Source of the DNA: JAAEQG01 sp023133475
GTDB lineage: Bacteria; Planctomycetota; Phycisphaerae; UBA1845
Direction of reading: 5' to 3'
NCBI GenBank assembly: GCA_030631415.1
Contig: DAOVLE010000001.1
Location: 1-62,430 of the forward strand
Length of the DNA: 62,430 nucleotides
A program made the position numbers and the translations under genes. Shown piece by piece: positions 33,513 through 44,400 of the stretch (its first letter is position 1; every line of letters starts with the position of its first letter). Below the pieces are notes generated by a model that saw nothing but the letters and a program-made list of their open reading frames with translations, had not been told where the DNA came from and searched no databases.

Positions 33513-33548
33513 TGTAAGAAAATATACCATATTTTTCTTACATGTCAA
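33513..33548 (-). promoter_or_regulatory. AbiE promoter with embedded operator
   Basis: On the minus strand, a consensus -35 TTGACA (33548-33543), a 16-base spacer and -10 TATATT (33526-33521). A 30-base inverted repeat, TGTAAGAAAA to TTTTCTTACA (33542-33513), fills the spacer, the -10 and the start point, exactly where AbiEi repression would act. The short AT-rich block is unlike the GC-rich surroundings. Confidence 0.75.
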
Positions 33549-33769
33549 CCGGTGGATGCTAGCCTTTCGCTCGTGCGTGCCCTGGTTATCGGACTGCTTC
33601 CATCGCCTGCGGGCGGGCTCCCCGAGGTCTGAGCTGTTGGCGACAAAGCGAATCGGTGGTGCCGGTGCGTCGAAAACTCCACAGCCGTGAGCTTGGTAAC
33701 CCCTGTTGCGCTATGCAACGTGGAGCTGAGCGGCATCCATAACAGCTTCGAATGACTCGATGGAGGAAG

Positions 33770-36700
33770 ATGAAACGCCATACCAGCGACTTGGCAGATA
33801 GCGGACGCAAGGCGGCCCGTTCAGAAACAGACGGGCGAGATGCGGGCTCCCAATTGCTCTTCGATTTCGGTGCGCTTTCCGCACCGTCCCCAGTTGTGAT
33901 CCCGTCAGGGCGTGAGTGTCCGGAATGGCAATTCGCGCTTCGATTCGCAGCCATCATGGAAGCAGAGCCAGCCTGCACCTTTGACAACGCGGAGGTGTCG
34001 AGCCTGGCCCGCGAGATATTCGGAATGTCTGCCGGACACGCACGCGATGCGTACGACGCGGCTGAAGCCGGATTCAACATCTACATGGAGCGTGTCGGGC
34101 TGGACCTGAGCGATCCGCACGCCGCGATTGAGTGGCTCGTCGCCCAGCAGGCGCGATTGCCGCGGCAAACACGTCGCGATGAGGTTCAAGTTGAGTTCCA
34201 GCAATTCAGCACGCCGCCGGCCCAGGCGCTCGTGCTCGTGAAGGCGGCGGCACTTCGACCCGGAATGAAGGTGCTCGAACCCAGCGCGGGCACGGGCAAC
34301 ATCGCGGCCTTGGCACGACTGGCCGGCGCTGAGGTCGACACGAACGAGATCGATGAGCGTCGGGTGAGCCTACTGTCGCTTCAGGGATTCGAGCCGACGG
34401 CGTTTGACGCCGAACGTCTCGACAATCTTCTTCCGGCGGACAAGCTCTACGACGCCATCGTAATGAACCCGCCGTTCTCGGCGACCGGTGGACGCGTGCG
34501 GGGACATCGCACGGCGTTCGGGGCGCGGCACGTCGAGCAAGCGCTGCTACGCCTCAAGCCCGGTGGACGCTTGGTGGCCATCGTGGGTCGCGGGATGGCG
34601 TTGGAGCGGCCAACGTTTCGCAAATGGTGGGCCGAAATCGAGCAGCGCCACAACGTTCGGGCGAACCTGGGCATCGACGGCTCCGCGTACGCCAGATTCG
34701 GCACGACGTTCGACAACCAGATCATCGTGATTGACCGAGACGGCTCGACCGCGAACGAGTCGGACATCATCAGGGGAAGCGGGCTGTCACTTTACGACGC
34801 ATACGAGTTGATCAAGAATCTTGGACAGGAGGACGTATATGGGCGAATTCGCAGACATGATGAAGCAGCGGGCGGTGGAGGTGCTCCGGCGAACGTACGG
34901 GCAGGAACCATCGACCGGAACGGACCCGGTGGTCGAGTTGATGGGACTGCTACTGGAGGACGGGGCAGGGGGCGTTCGGCGGCTGCCGCAGATACCGCTG
35001 ACGACGGAGCAGTGGATCCTCTGGCACCAGCTCGTGATGGAGCGGCCGGAGGAGCTTGTCCGAATGTTGACGCAAGTGCTCGAACGCGAGCGGATGGAGC
35101 TTCCGCAGGAAGCCGAAGCGATGCGGGTGTGGGCAGCTCAGCTTCTGCTGAGCACGCTGGACGAAATGGGGATGGCATAGGCCAACTCGAAACTGCCGTC
35201 CCGCTGCCGGCGCTACGCATCGAGGACGGCACCGTCTTCGCCGCCTACCGTGTACAGAAGGCGATCGTCCGGGGGTCAGAGCCCCATCCGGCCAACGTGG
35301 TCGAGTCCACGGCCATGGCGTCCGTCGAGCCGCCGGACGTTACCTATCGACACCACCTACCCGCCGAAGTGATCGCCGAAGGCCGCATCTCAGATCTCCA
35401 ACTTGAAGACGTGATCTACTCCGGACAGGCGACCAGCGTGCCGCTGCCCGACGGCTCGCTCAAGGGGCACTGGAATGGCGACGGCACGGGAATTGGGAAG
35501 GGAAGGGAGGTCTACGCATTCATCTACAACGAACTTCAGCAGGGCCGGCGCAAGCACGTGCATGTTTCGGCATCGCACCAACTGCGGGCCGATGCCGAAC
35601 GCGATCGTGACGCCGTTGGGATTCCGCTTCCGATCGTGCACCAAGCCAAGTTCAAGCCAGGCGAAGCGATTCCCGCCGAGGCGGGCGTGCTGTTCACAAC
35701 TTACACGATGCTCAGTACGGATTTCGGAGGTGAGCGCCAGCGATTCAAGCAGTTGACCGACTGGCTCGGAGCCGATTTCGAGGGCGTGATCGCATTCGAC
35801 GAGGCGCACCTGATGAAGAACGCGGCCGCCACGCCGCACGGCGGCAAGGCCACGGTGGACCACGGCACTCTGCGCGGGAACATGGGCATCACGTTGCAAC
35901 GCCTCTTCCCGCAGGCTCGGGTCCGCTACTTCAGCGCGACCGGCGCCACGGAAGCCCGCCACATGGCCCCCTACGAACGGTTGGGGCTCTGGGGTGTCGG
36001 GGCTCCGTTCGCCGACTTCCCGGCCTTCCTGGTGGCGATGGAGCGTGGGGGCGTCGCGGCGATGGAGATGCTCTGCCGCGACCTCAAAAGTGTCGGGACG
36101 TATCTCTCTCGCACGATCAGCTATGGTCCCACGCGCCGCGAGGATGGGAGTGTCGTGCCCGAGAGCGCGGTCGAGTACGAACCGCTTCTGCACAATCTGA
36201 CGGTGGATGAACAGCGACAGTATGACCAGATCGCCGACCTGTGGTCGGAACTTCTGACAGCGTTCGAGTCGGCTGAACAGAACGCCGGCCAGGGACGAAA
36301 CTCTCACCGATACGCCCAGTTCTACTCGGCCCAGCAGCGTTTCTTCTTGCAGTTGATGATGGCCTACACGCTACCCGACGTGATCCCGGCCATCGAGATG
36401 GACCTCCAGCAGGGACGCTCCGTGATCCTGAGTCTCTTCAACACGGGAGAAGCACAGGCGGATCGCAAGGTGCGTGACGCCCGCGCCCAAGGCATCGAGC
36501 TATCCGAACTGGACGCAACCCCGCGCGAAATGATCGTACAGCTCATCGAAAAGCAGTTTCCCATTTTCCAGTACCGCGAAGAAACGGACCCCGTGACCGG
36601 CAACGTAATCAGCGTGCGCGTCGAGGACGCGGCGGGGAACCCGGAGATCAACCGCGAGAACCAGCGGCAGCAGGAGAGGTTGCTCGACAAGGTCGCCGAC

Positions 36701-38344
36701 CTGGACTTTCCGCAGAACTCGATGGATGCTCTGATTACGCATTTCGGCGTCGGCAACGTGGCCGAGATCAGTGGCCGCACGCACCGGTTCGAGAATGGCA
36801 AGTACGTACGGCGCAAGATTCGTGGCGTGTCGCGGCGGCAACTCAACGAGTACGAGACGCGGCTGTTTCAGCGGGGCAGAAGGCGTCTCGCCATCATCTC
36901 CGGCGCGGGCTCAACCGGCATCAGCGTTCATGCCGACGTGGACGCGAAGAACCAGCAGCGCCGCGCTTTCTACGCGTTCCAGCTCTCATGGTCGGCTGAC
37001 CAACAGATGCAGGCCTTTGGCCGTGTGCATCGGTCGAATCAGACTTCAGCGCCGGTCATTCGTTTGGTATTGCTCGACCTGGCCGGTCAGAAGCGGCTCG
37101 TGAATGCCGTCTCCAAGCGACTCGCCGCACTGGGCGCGCTGACCAAGGGCGAACGACATTCGCTTTCGAGCGAACTCTTCAGGCCGGAGGACGTAACCGA
37201 CCCATTCGGCAAGGCTGCGCTGGCCCGGCTGTACCGGCAGATCGAATCCGGCCGGCACGCGGATGCAGGGTTTGGCCTGCGCGACCTGGATCGAATGGGC
37301 GTGCTGAACAAGGAGAAGACTGCGGTCCGGGACAGCTACGCGAGCAACGTCGAGCAGTTTCTCAACCGCATCATGGTGTTGCACGTCGAGAAGCAGAACC
37401 GCATCTTCGACCTTTTCTACGAGCGTTACCAGGAGGCGGTGGAGGCGGCCAAGCGACAGGGGGCTTTCGACTTCGGAATGGAGGAGATTCGCGCCCGCAA
37501 CCTGCGGAGAACCGCCGAGGCGGAAACGCTGTTCGTGGACCCGGCATCCGGCGCCCGCACGATGTTGCATGAACTGGAAGGCGAGGTCGATGTCGTTCGA
37601 CACACCTTCGCTACGGCGGCGAGCACGGGCGATGAGGGCTTCCATCGCAACAAGCGCAGCCGGCGAGTATACGCCGTATCGAAACACTGGGACGCCTATC
37701 GGTCCGAGGTGTTCCTCACGGCGGTCAAAGGCCCGCGACGAGCATTGGAACATCGTGAATTGGAGGACAAGTACGAACGAGTGGAGCAGGCGGAAGCTCG
37801 TGAGTGGTGGGAGGCGGAGTACGCGAACACACCGGCGACCGAGCCGCGTCGGTTCTACATCCTCAGCGGCGCGATATTCCCCATCTACGACAAGGTCATG
37901 GGCTCGTCGGGCATTCAGACCGTCAAGATCGCGCGGGCCATCCTCGCCGATGGCCAAGCCCTGGTCGGTCTCAACCTGAGCGCATCCGACGTACCGAACG
38001 TCAAGCAGCGGCTCGGCATCGGCACACCGCTGGGCGAAGCCTCGCCGACGGAGATCGTCGGCCTGCTGATCGGCGGCGCCGTAATCGAGTTGGACAACGG
38101 CTGGCAGCTCACTTCGGCCCGCATCGCGGGCGACGAGGTGGTAGAGTTGGTACTCAACGGGGTCCCTGGTAATCGTGAAGAACTGCGACGCTATGGCTTG
38201 TCGGAAGAGATCATCTACTACAAACGGCGCTGGTTCGTCCTGTTGGATGAAGCGGCGACCACCTTGCCGAACCTTCTTGCGCAGCGGAAACCGATCAGGG
38301 ATTTGACGGCCGCGGATACACCGATCCTGGTCGAACAGAATTGA
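33770..38344 (+). CDS. Giant N6-methylase and strawberry-notch-type helicase
   Basis: A 1524-residue protein. I chose ATG 33770 because GGAGGAAG ends just before it; six codons upstream is another ATG. The N-terminal part (about 60-350) is a methylase with the AdoMet motif LEPSAGTGNIA near 168-178 and the catalytic NPPF near 233. A low-complexity Gly, Ala, Arg and Asp linker spans about 357-470. The helicase part has GDGTGIGKG near 571-579, DEAH near 677, and a strawberry-notch C-terminal lobe with GAGSTGISVHAD and QAFGRVHRSNQT near 1045-1090. Such proteins occur on phages and large mobile elements; proposed roles are modification, anti-restriction or repair. The linker contains a nested gene in the +1 frame. 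Confidence 0.88.
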   Translation: MKRHTSDLADSGRKAARSETDGRDAGSQLLFDFGALSAPSPVVIPSGRECPEWQFALRFAAIMEAEPACTFDNAEVSSLAREIFGMSAGHARDAYDAAEAGFNIYMERVGLDLSDPHAAIEWLVAQQARLPRQTRRDEVQVEFQQFSTPPAQALVLVKAAALRPGMKVLEPSAGTGNIAALARLAGAEVDTNEIDERRVSLLSLQGFEPTAFDAERLDNLLPADKLYDAIVMNPPFSATGGRVRGHRTAFGARHVEQALLRLKPGGRLVAIVGRGMALERPTFRKWWAEIEQRHNVRANLGIDGSAYARFGTTFDNQIIVIDRDGSTANESDIIRGSGLSLYDAYELIKNLGQEDVYGRIRRHDEAAGGGGAPANVRAGTIDRNGPGGRVDGTATGGRGRGRSAAAADTADDGAVDPLAPARDGAAGGACPNVDASARTRADGASAGSRSDAGVGSSASAEHAGRNGDGIGQLETAVPLPALRIEDGTVFAAYRVQKAIVRGSEPHPANVVESTAMASVEPPDVTYRHHLPAEVIAEGRISDLQLEDVIYSGQATSVPLPDGSLKGHWNGDGTGIGKGREVYAFIYNELQQGRRKHVHVSASHQLRADAERDRDAVGIPLPIVHQAKFKPGEAIPAEAGVLFTTYTMLSTDFGGERQRFKQLTDWLGADFEGVIAFDEAHLMKNAAATPHGGKATVDHGTLRGNMGITLQRLFPQARVRYFSATGATEARHMAPYERLGLWGVGAPFADFPAFLVAMERGGVAAMEMLCRDLKSVGTYLSRTISYGPTRREDGSVVPESAVEYEPLLHNLTVDEQRQYDQIADLWSELLTAFESAEQNAGQGRNSHRYAQFYSAQQRFFLQLMMAYTLPDVIPAIEMDLQQGRSVILSLFNTGEAQADRKVRDARAQGIELSELDATPREMIVQLIEKQFPIFQYREETDPVTGNVISVRVEDAAGNPEINRENQRQQERLLDKVADLDFPQNSMDALITHFGVGNVAEISGRTHRFENGKYVRRKIRGVSRRQLNEYETRLFQRGRRRLAIISGAGSTGISVHADVDAKNQQRRAFYAFQLSWSADQQMQAFGRVHRSNQTSAPVIRLVLLDLAGQKRLVNAVSKRLAALGALTKGERHSLSSELFRPEDVTDPFGKAALARLYRQIESGRHADAGFGLRDLDRMGVLNKEKTAVRDSYASNVEQFLNRIMVLHVEKQNRIFDLFYERYQEAVEAAKRQGAFDFGMEEIRARNLRRTAEAETLFVDPASGARTMLHELEGEVDVVRHTFATAASTGDEGFHRNKRSRRVYAVSKHWDAYRSEVFLTAVKGPRRALEHRELEDKYERVEQAEAREWWEAEYANTPATEPRRFYILSGAIFPIYDKVMGSSGIQTVKIARAILADGQALVGLNLSASDVPNVKQRLGIGTPLGEASPTEIVGLLIGGAVIELDNGWQLTSARIAGDEVVELVLNGVPGNREELRRYGLSEEIIYYKRRWFVLLDEAATTLPNLLAQRKPIRDLTAADTPILVEQN
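34839..35180 (+). CDS. Nested gene in the methylase-helicase linker, 113 aa
   Basis: ATG 34839 lies six bases after AGGAGG. It is in the +1 frame relative to the surrounding 1524-residue ORF and stops at TAG 35178-35180. Its product has a normal composition with well-formed amphipathic helices (FADMMKQRAVEVLRR, PVVELMGLLLE, TTEQWILWHQLVMERPEELVRMLTQVLE). In the same bases the long frame encodes only Gly, Ala, Arg and Asp repeats. The natural-looking protein is therefore the nested one. It has no membrane segment and no motif I can name. It may be an independent gene overlapped by readthrough, or a regulator made from the same message. Confidence 0.65.
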   Translation: MGEFADMMKQRAVEVLRRTYGQEPSTGTDPVVELMGLLLEDGAGGVRRLPQIPLTTEQWILWHQLVMERPEELVRMLTQVLERERMELPQEAEAMRVWAAQLLLSTLDEMGMA

Positions 38345-39318
38345 GAACAGGGCGCAGGCTGCATGGAACGGCTCAGCCGGGCTCGCCAAACAGGTTGTCG
38401 CGTGCCGGCGTTGGGGGCGGCGGCCAATAAGAATAAGGGTAACTACCACCGTCTCGGCCAAGCCGCAAGATCCGTAAGCTATTGCCTGAAAGCTGGTTAT
38501 GTGCCTTGGGCGGACCGCGATGTCCAGCCGACCAGGCTGGACTTCCCCCGCGACTACTCAAACGGGCGGCATTCGCACTGCCTTTGGCCTCCGCAGGAGT
38601 AGCTCAACGTGAGCTTTGCCACGAGTGGCACCGTCGACGCTCGCATGCCAGCGCCGTCGCGTTTCCCGCGCACGTACGCTGTTGCCGGGTCGGCGGCTCG
38701 CCAGCTACCCGCTCATTGACACGGTCACGCGAGACTGTCCGCCTGCCAGCCGACTCCGTGGAGGGCGGCCCCGCGAGAATGTAATGATCCTGTTCGTACG
38801 GCGGTCTGTCGGGAATCGGATTCTTTGGGCTTGTTCGGCATCGATTCGATTTTCGCGAATTACCCATGCCAGTACAACCACAATCGGGGCCGGGAATGAT
38901 CGAGCGCCGCACCTGACCACAAGCATGCTGTCTCGAATCACCCTCATGGTCGACAACGCCGCAGCGTATTGCGACCTAGTAACCAACTTTCTTGGACCCA
39001 CCACGAATGCCCCAGCCGACAGCTGCGACTAGGTGGGAATGCGTACAAATGCGGCGGACCACTCATCTGTCGGCTGAGCGAGATCGCGGGAATTCGGTGA
39101 GTATCCCTGCCGCCGGACCGTCGTCGACTTGCTGCCCGTGACCAAGACACGTGTCACGCCGCGGTCAGCTTCGCAGAGCAGGTCAATAGTGCGTAGCCTG
39201 CCGTACCGAGGATCGCACCTTGCACCGCCCACTTGCTCCGCGATAATGGCACGTACGGGCTGAGCGGGGCGCCGCCGGTAAGTGCCCCCGGCCACAACCT
39301 GTACGGGAGTGCTGGCGA
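38345..39318. other. Intergenic region without recognisable genes
   Basis: About 970 bases separate the helicase from the phosphoesterase operon. Open frames here (for example 38616-39032 plus) have odd, Arg- and Ser-rich products with no ribosome site and no recognisable domain. I see no repeats, tRNA or terminator that I would defend. It probably contains the promoter of the next operon and a boundary between elements. Confidence 0.4.
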
Positions 39319-41307
39319 ATGTCCTCATCGAGCCGCTCGTTCACCTGGCTTCATCTGTCCGACCTTCACTTGGCCGATAATGACTACGACCAAGACATCG
39401 TCACTCGAGCACTGCTCCGGGATCTCCCGGCCTTGTTGGCCCGTGACAATCTGCGACCTGACTGCGTGTTCTTCACAGGCGACATAACCAGGCACGGAAG
39501 TGACACTGAATTCGCAAAGGCCGCTAAGTTTTTCAAAGCTCTCAAGAACTGTGTGCATCCCACACTAAACTCCGCAGGTCTGCTGGTCGTACCCGGCAAT
39601 CACGACGTGCACTGGCCATTAGTTAGCATTACCGCCAACACCGTGGATATCTCGGCCTTTCACACTGAGGGCGCAATTCATGACGTCTTCCATCAACCTG
39701 AACGCACTGTCTATCTTCAGGGTCTGCAGAACTACTTCGCATTCAGCAGGCAGAATATCGTCAAGGGCAGTATGGCGACGATGGATCAGCTCGATAGCTG
39801 GTTCTGGAGTCGCCTTTTGCGTTCGTCGGCTGGCCTTCGCATCGGCCTGATCGGCCTAACAACGTCCTGGCGATGTTGTGAGGCACTGCGCGGCAGCGAA
39901 CCTGGACATCTCCTTCTCGGCGTCTTTGGCTTGCGGCAGACACTGGAGTCCTGGAAGGCGCTTGCCCCTGACAAGCAGCCAGACCTCATCATCGTCCTTG
40001 GACACCATCCCGTTTCCTGGCTTAGCGAGGTAGAGCAAAGTCCCACTTCGAATCTGATTTCCAAAAACGTCGACATATTTCTCCGGGGGCATGAACACCG
40101 GGCGCAGTGTACATATCAGCAGTCGATTGCCGGTGCCCATCTTGAATATGCGGCAGGCGCCATATTCACGGACGAGGACAGTGTACGGCGCACTGGCCTA
40201 CGTTTTGCCGCGGGCGTTGTCCGGCCGGACGAGAGTGCCGGCACCATTTACTCTTACAAGTACAAGGAAGAGGGAGGTAATGAAAAGTGGCTTCCTGACC
40301 ATGAGTTTGCCGAATCCTCCACTCACACTTATCCGTTTTCGATTAGACCGGACACAAACCGGTCGGACTGCGTTGCCACTTCGCATCGCCCGGTTGGAGT
40401 AAACGATGACAATGCACGACCCCGATACCGCCTGCGCGCCGTCACGGCCGTCGGCTTGCTCTGTGCGCTTGCCATCGCAACTGCTCTCATCATCGTTTTT
40501 GCTCAAGGACAAGACAGGATATCCATCGCGCTCACCGATACCCCACGACACCTTGGAGACAACGTATTCGCCTCGATTGGCGTCATGGAACCATCGCCGG
40601 TGCGGGCACCGTCGGGTGACGAACACAATGGGCTGATTTGGCTCGACAAGGGGCTGGGGGAGATCACACTCACATCATTACCGACCCTGGTCATACCATT
40701 CATACGCGAGTTGCAGGCATTATATTCACAGTATGACCTCAGCACCTACCAACATGTGCGTCTTGTGCAGACATCGGATCTGGCGGCCATGCCACCGAAG
40801 AAGCGTGGTCCACCGTATGCTGAACCCTTCGGCGCAAGTTGGCTAGTATGGGATACGGGCGCGGGCAATTTCCACTTACAGCGTGCTGCCGTAGCGTTGT
40901 GCCACGTATGGGACATGAAGTCTGAATTGGAAGCGCGCAACATTCAATATGACACGGTCGAATTGGTCGATGCCAACTTGGTGATCCGCATCAGTCACGG
41001 CGGACACCCACAGGGGGACGGCGGGAGCATCTTGCTTCGACTGAATGATGCCACGCATGACATTGCTGAACTGCTAGTCCACGAAACGGGACAGCATCCG
41101 GAGGTACTGAAAATCAGTGTTAAGAACGACCTGAATATGACGGGAGATTCGTTCAATGTGCTAGGACTAGCTACAACGCCGATACAGGAGAGGACGCCCA
41201 TTCCGTGGGAGCCCTCCGGCAGGTCGTCACCTGGTCCCGCACATTTTCGTGATATTACCGTCTACTCAGTTGCTCTTCAGTTATCACTTAAGCATGAAAA
41301 GCGGTAG
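39319..41307 (+). CDS. Membrane-anchored calcineurin-like phosphoesterase
   Basis: A 662-residue protein. The cytoplasmic N-terminal domain (about 8-300) is a calcineurin-like metallophosphoesterase with all metal motifs: LSDLHL (D, H), GDIT, GNHD, GHHP and GHEH. A single transmembrane helix follows at about 374-397 (VTAVGLLCALAIATALIIVF). Residues 398-662 lie on the other side of the membrane and are mostly beta-strand and mixed, with no family I recognise. The start ATG 39319 has only a weak ribosome site. It is the first of three genes with TPR-nucleotidyltransferase and second phosphoesterase genes downstream (gap 105 bases). The substrate could be a nucleotide signal or modified RNA; inference only. 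Confidence 0.85.
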   Translation: MSSSSRSFTWLHLSDLHLADNDYDQDIVTRALLRDLPALLARDNLRPDCVFFTGDITRHGSDTEFAKAAKFFKALKNCVHPTLNSAGLLVVPGNHDVHWPLVSITANTVDISAFHTEGAIHDVFHQPERTVYLQGLQNYFAFSRQNIVKGSMATMDQLDSWFWSRLLRSSAGLRIGLIGLTTSWRCCEALRGSEPGHLLLGVFGLRQTLESWKALAPDKQPDLIIVLGHHPVSWLSEVEQSPTSNLISKNVDIFLRGHEHRAQCTYQQSIAGAHLEYAAGAIFTDEDSVRRTGLRFAAGVVRPDESAGTIYSYKYKEEGGNEKWLPDHEFAESSTHTYPFSIRPDTNRSDCVATSHRPVGVNDDNARPRYRLRAVTAVGLLCALAIATALIIVFAQGQDRISIALTDTPRHLGDNVFASIGVMEPSPVRAPSGDEHNGLIWLDKGLGEITLTSLPTLVIPFIRELQALYSQYDLSTYQHVRLVQTSDLAAMPPKKRGPPYAEPFGASWLVWDTGAGNFHLQRAAVALCHVWDMKSELEARNIQYDTVELVDANLVIRISHGGHPQGDGGSILLRLNDATHDIAELLVHETGQHPEVLKISVKNDLNMTGDSFNVLGLATTPIQERTPIPWEPSGRSSPGPAHFRDITVYSVALQLSLKHEKR

Positions 41308-41412
41308 GTGAGCGCGAGCCTGCTCATGGATAACCGCCGGCTCGCCTAGAAACGTCACCCGCGCTATGGTTTACACACGAACTGCCGTGCGTGTGGCGAA
41401 TGAGGAGAAGCG

Positions 41413-44400
41413 ATGCGACAGCGCTTATGGAACGAGCTGAGAGCCGCTCGGTACGAGGAGGCCGTAGCAGAGTTGACTGCGCTCCACGAGTCGGGGGAGG
41501 ACTTCGACGCCCATCTTGTTCTCGCAGCAGTTAGGCTGCAGCATGAGGCGGCTCAGCCAATCCCAGACACTTGGGCCAGCGAGTGGCAAGCGAACGGTCT
41601 GACAGAACTTGTTACGATTGCAGCGCACCTGTTCAAGGGTCAATGGCGGAGTGCTGTCGATGAGTACCAGAAGCGCAAGGATGCCTTTCGACAAACCAAA
41701 GACGACGGCGGATCAGCCGCGCTTGCAGCGTGGTGTGCGACCCGAGCCGCCTTGGAACTCGGGGACAGCACACTAGCCGCTGGCATTGCGTCTGAGGCAC
41801 TTGACTGCGGTTATCGCAGTCCTGTTCTCTTGGTGGAGGCGCTGCGCGTTCAGTTGGAACATGCCTTTCTTCCCTGCCCAGATACACTTGTTGTCGACTT
41901 GAGCCTCTGGGTTGATGATGGTCACACGTCGTTCATGTCTCCCGCCTGGGCGGCTATTGCCGAGGGCCTGTCAGCATGGCTCAATCATCGTGATGGTGCG
42001 AGCACACAGGTTCAACAGTATTTGAACAAGGCGGGCACAGATCTCCAGCCATATCCATTCGATCTGGCTGAGCTTCTTCCCTTTTTTGAACGGATTCAAC
42101 ACCCTGTGGCCCAGGCATATGCTGCGTCCATCTTACCGCGGTCGCGCGGTAGTTATTACACGTGCCGTTATGTGTTTCATGGCGACCCAGCATTCTCTGA
42201 GGCCAACGGCCTTCTTGACCAACTGCTGAGTGACAACCCATCTTCTCCGGGCTTGCATTTGTGCAAGGCGCAATTGGCCCTAAAACACAAGCAGTACAGC
42301 CAGGCCCTCGCGTCAGCTCTGTCTGTTCGAGAGATTGACGCGACCAACATAAAGGCGGTGCGCATAGCCTTTCAGGGGGCCACGCGTTCCGGCAACCTGC
42401 CACAGGCGATTGAGCTCGCAAAAGACCTCGTGCTGCTTTCGAGCGACCACGCAGCGGCCTACGAGTTTGCATATAGGGAATTTACCGCAATCGGGCGCCA
42501 AGAGGATATTGTTTCGATCGCCGAGTTCTGGTGCGGACAAGAGTGGGACACAAAGGAGAATGCGCGGCTCCCTTTAGATGTGTCCGCCGTTAAGCAGTTT
42601 CATCAGAGAGGGCGACATGACGCACTCGTTGAGTTGCTGAACCGGCGAGCTGAACAGCTCGGTGAGGAGCAGCTGGCGTCCTTGCTCGCACGCGAAGAGG
42701 TCCGGAATGTTCTTGCGGAGCTAGGCACGCTGCAGGGTTTGAACGTGGCTGCACGCTTCGCGTGCGCCAGAGCAAGCGAGAGCATAAAGGACATTGAGGC
42801 CGCGTCGGAGACTCTGGCGGCAATGGCGCTTGATGAGACCATCTCTGCTGAAGAGAGAACGGGAGCGAAGTGGCGGAACAAAATAGTCCAGGCGCACGCT
42901 TCCTTGCTTAGAAACATGGACGATGCAGAGTGTCTTCGAGACTTCTTGGGCGTCTGTGCACAGGCCGACGCCGCGTTGGCCATTCCGGCCGTCCGAGCGC
43001 TGCTCGATCGCCTTGGACAGGAGGGGCGCCTGCTGGACGCCAGGGGAGTCATAGAGACACTTGTGTCCAAGGCCGACTCTGAGACAATCCTCACATTCTG
43101 TGCGGAATGGCTTGACACCAAACTGCATGATGCCGCGGCGGGTCTTGAGTGTCTAAGGCCCCACCTGGATGCCATAAGTGAGTCCACAACGTGGCGGTGT
43201 CGGTGCCGTCTACTGAGCAAGTGTGGGGACTCGGAGGCGTGGATAGCCGCGGCGAGTGAAGGGCAGGGGCGGTTTCCTGACACAAAAGCCCTGTTCGTAA
43301 TAGAAGAGGGCTTAGCAAAGGCAGCCATCGAGCCAGCCACGGCTATAGATCTGCTGCACAGTGGACTTCTCTCGGAGCCTACCGATAACCGAGGCTTGAA
43401 CGGGTTTCTCCCACTTGCGAAGCGATTTGACAGGCACCATGAGGCAATTGAGGTGTTGCAGAAAACAATTGCCAAGGTACCGACATCAACCGGCTGCCGC
43501 GCTTGGTTGGCAGCGCTGCTCGATGCGTCAGGCAGTGATGAGCGCGCGCTTCTTGAGCACTTGTATTATCTGGTTCATCGCGACACCGGGTATGGCAAGA
43601 AGGAGCGAGACACCAGTCGCAAGCACATGCCGCGCGTTCGTGAGCGACTTCTAACGGCTCGGCAAGCGGAAGATGAGTATCTAGACAGTTTCGCGAAGGC
43701 GCACCGGCAGCGGGTGTCTGCGGCCATTCGATCGGTACCGCTCCTTGCGGACAACGTCGTAGCCGCAGTGTTTGCCCAACTCGAGACGGACGATAGCGCA
43801 GATAACAACAGTGAAGAGCAGTCCAAGGAAGACACGCATACTGCAACTCAGTTAGGCCTTATATTGGTGGTAGATAGCCACCATCTTGCAAAACCCGAAC
43901 AAACGCGCTTGGCCAGCGTGGCCACGGAGGCACTAACAGTTCGGGGATATTCCGAACTCGTTAGGATTCACGCGAGCGCCGAAATATGGCACGAACTGCG
44001 ACGATCCACGCGCGGCCTGCTGGAAGGCATACTGGCGGGAGTGCCTGCTCTTGACAGCTCTTTTCTCGAGTGCCTTCGCGCAGTGGATTCACATCGTGAG
44101 ATGGTCCTCGAGAAATTCAAGGAGTACGTGGCGTGCTACGTCGTCGCTGGTTCTTTTGTGCGCGGCACTGCCCGACCGTCGTCCGACATGGACGTGTGGA
44201 TTGTAATCAACGACACGGATGTCAAGCGCATGAGCCGACAGGACTTGTTCAAGAAGATTAAGACAATTGTTGACGAGCAGGCTGTGGAGGCGAGACAGCG
44301 TTGGGCCAGCAATCGGCAGATACATGTGCAGACATACCTGTTATCTGACTTCTGGGATAAATTGCGTGAATCGTCACCCATTCTGACGTCCTTTTTGCGC

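Noticed and set aside
37046..38461. Minus-strand ORF of 471 codons
   Set aside because: Antisense of the helicase C-terminus.
38616..39032. Plus-strand ORF in the 970-base gap
   Set aside because: Unnatural composition, no ribosome site, no recognisable domain.
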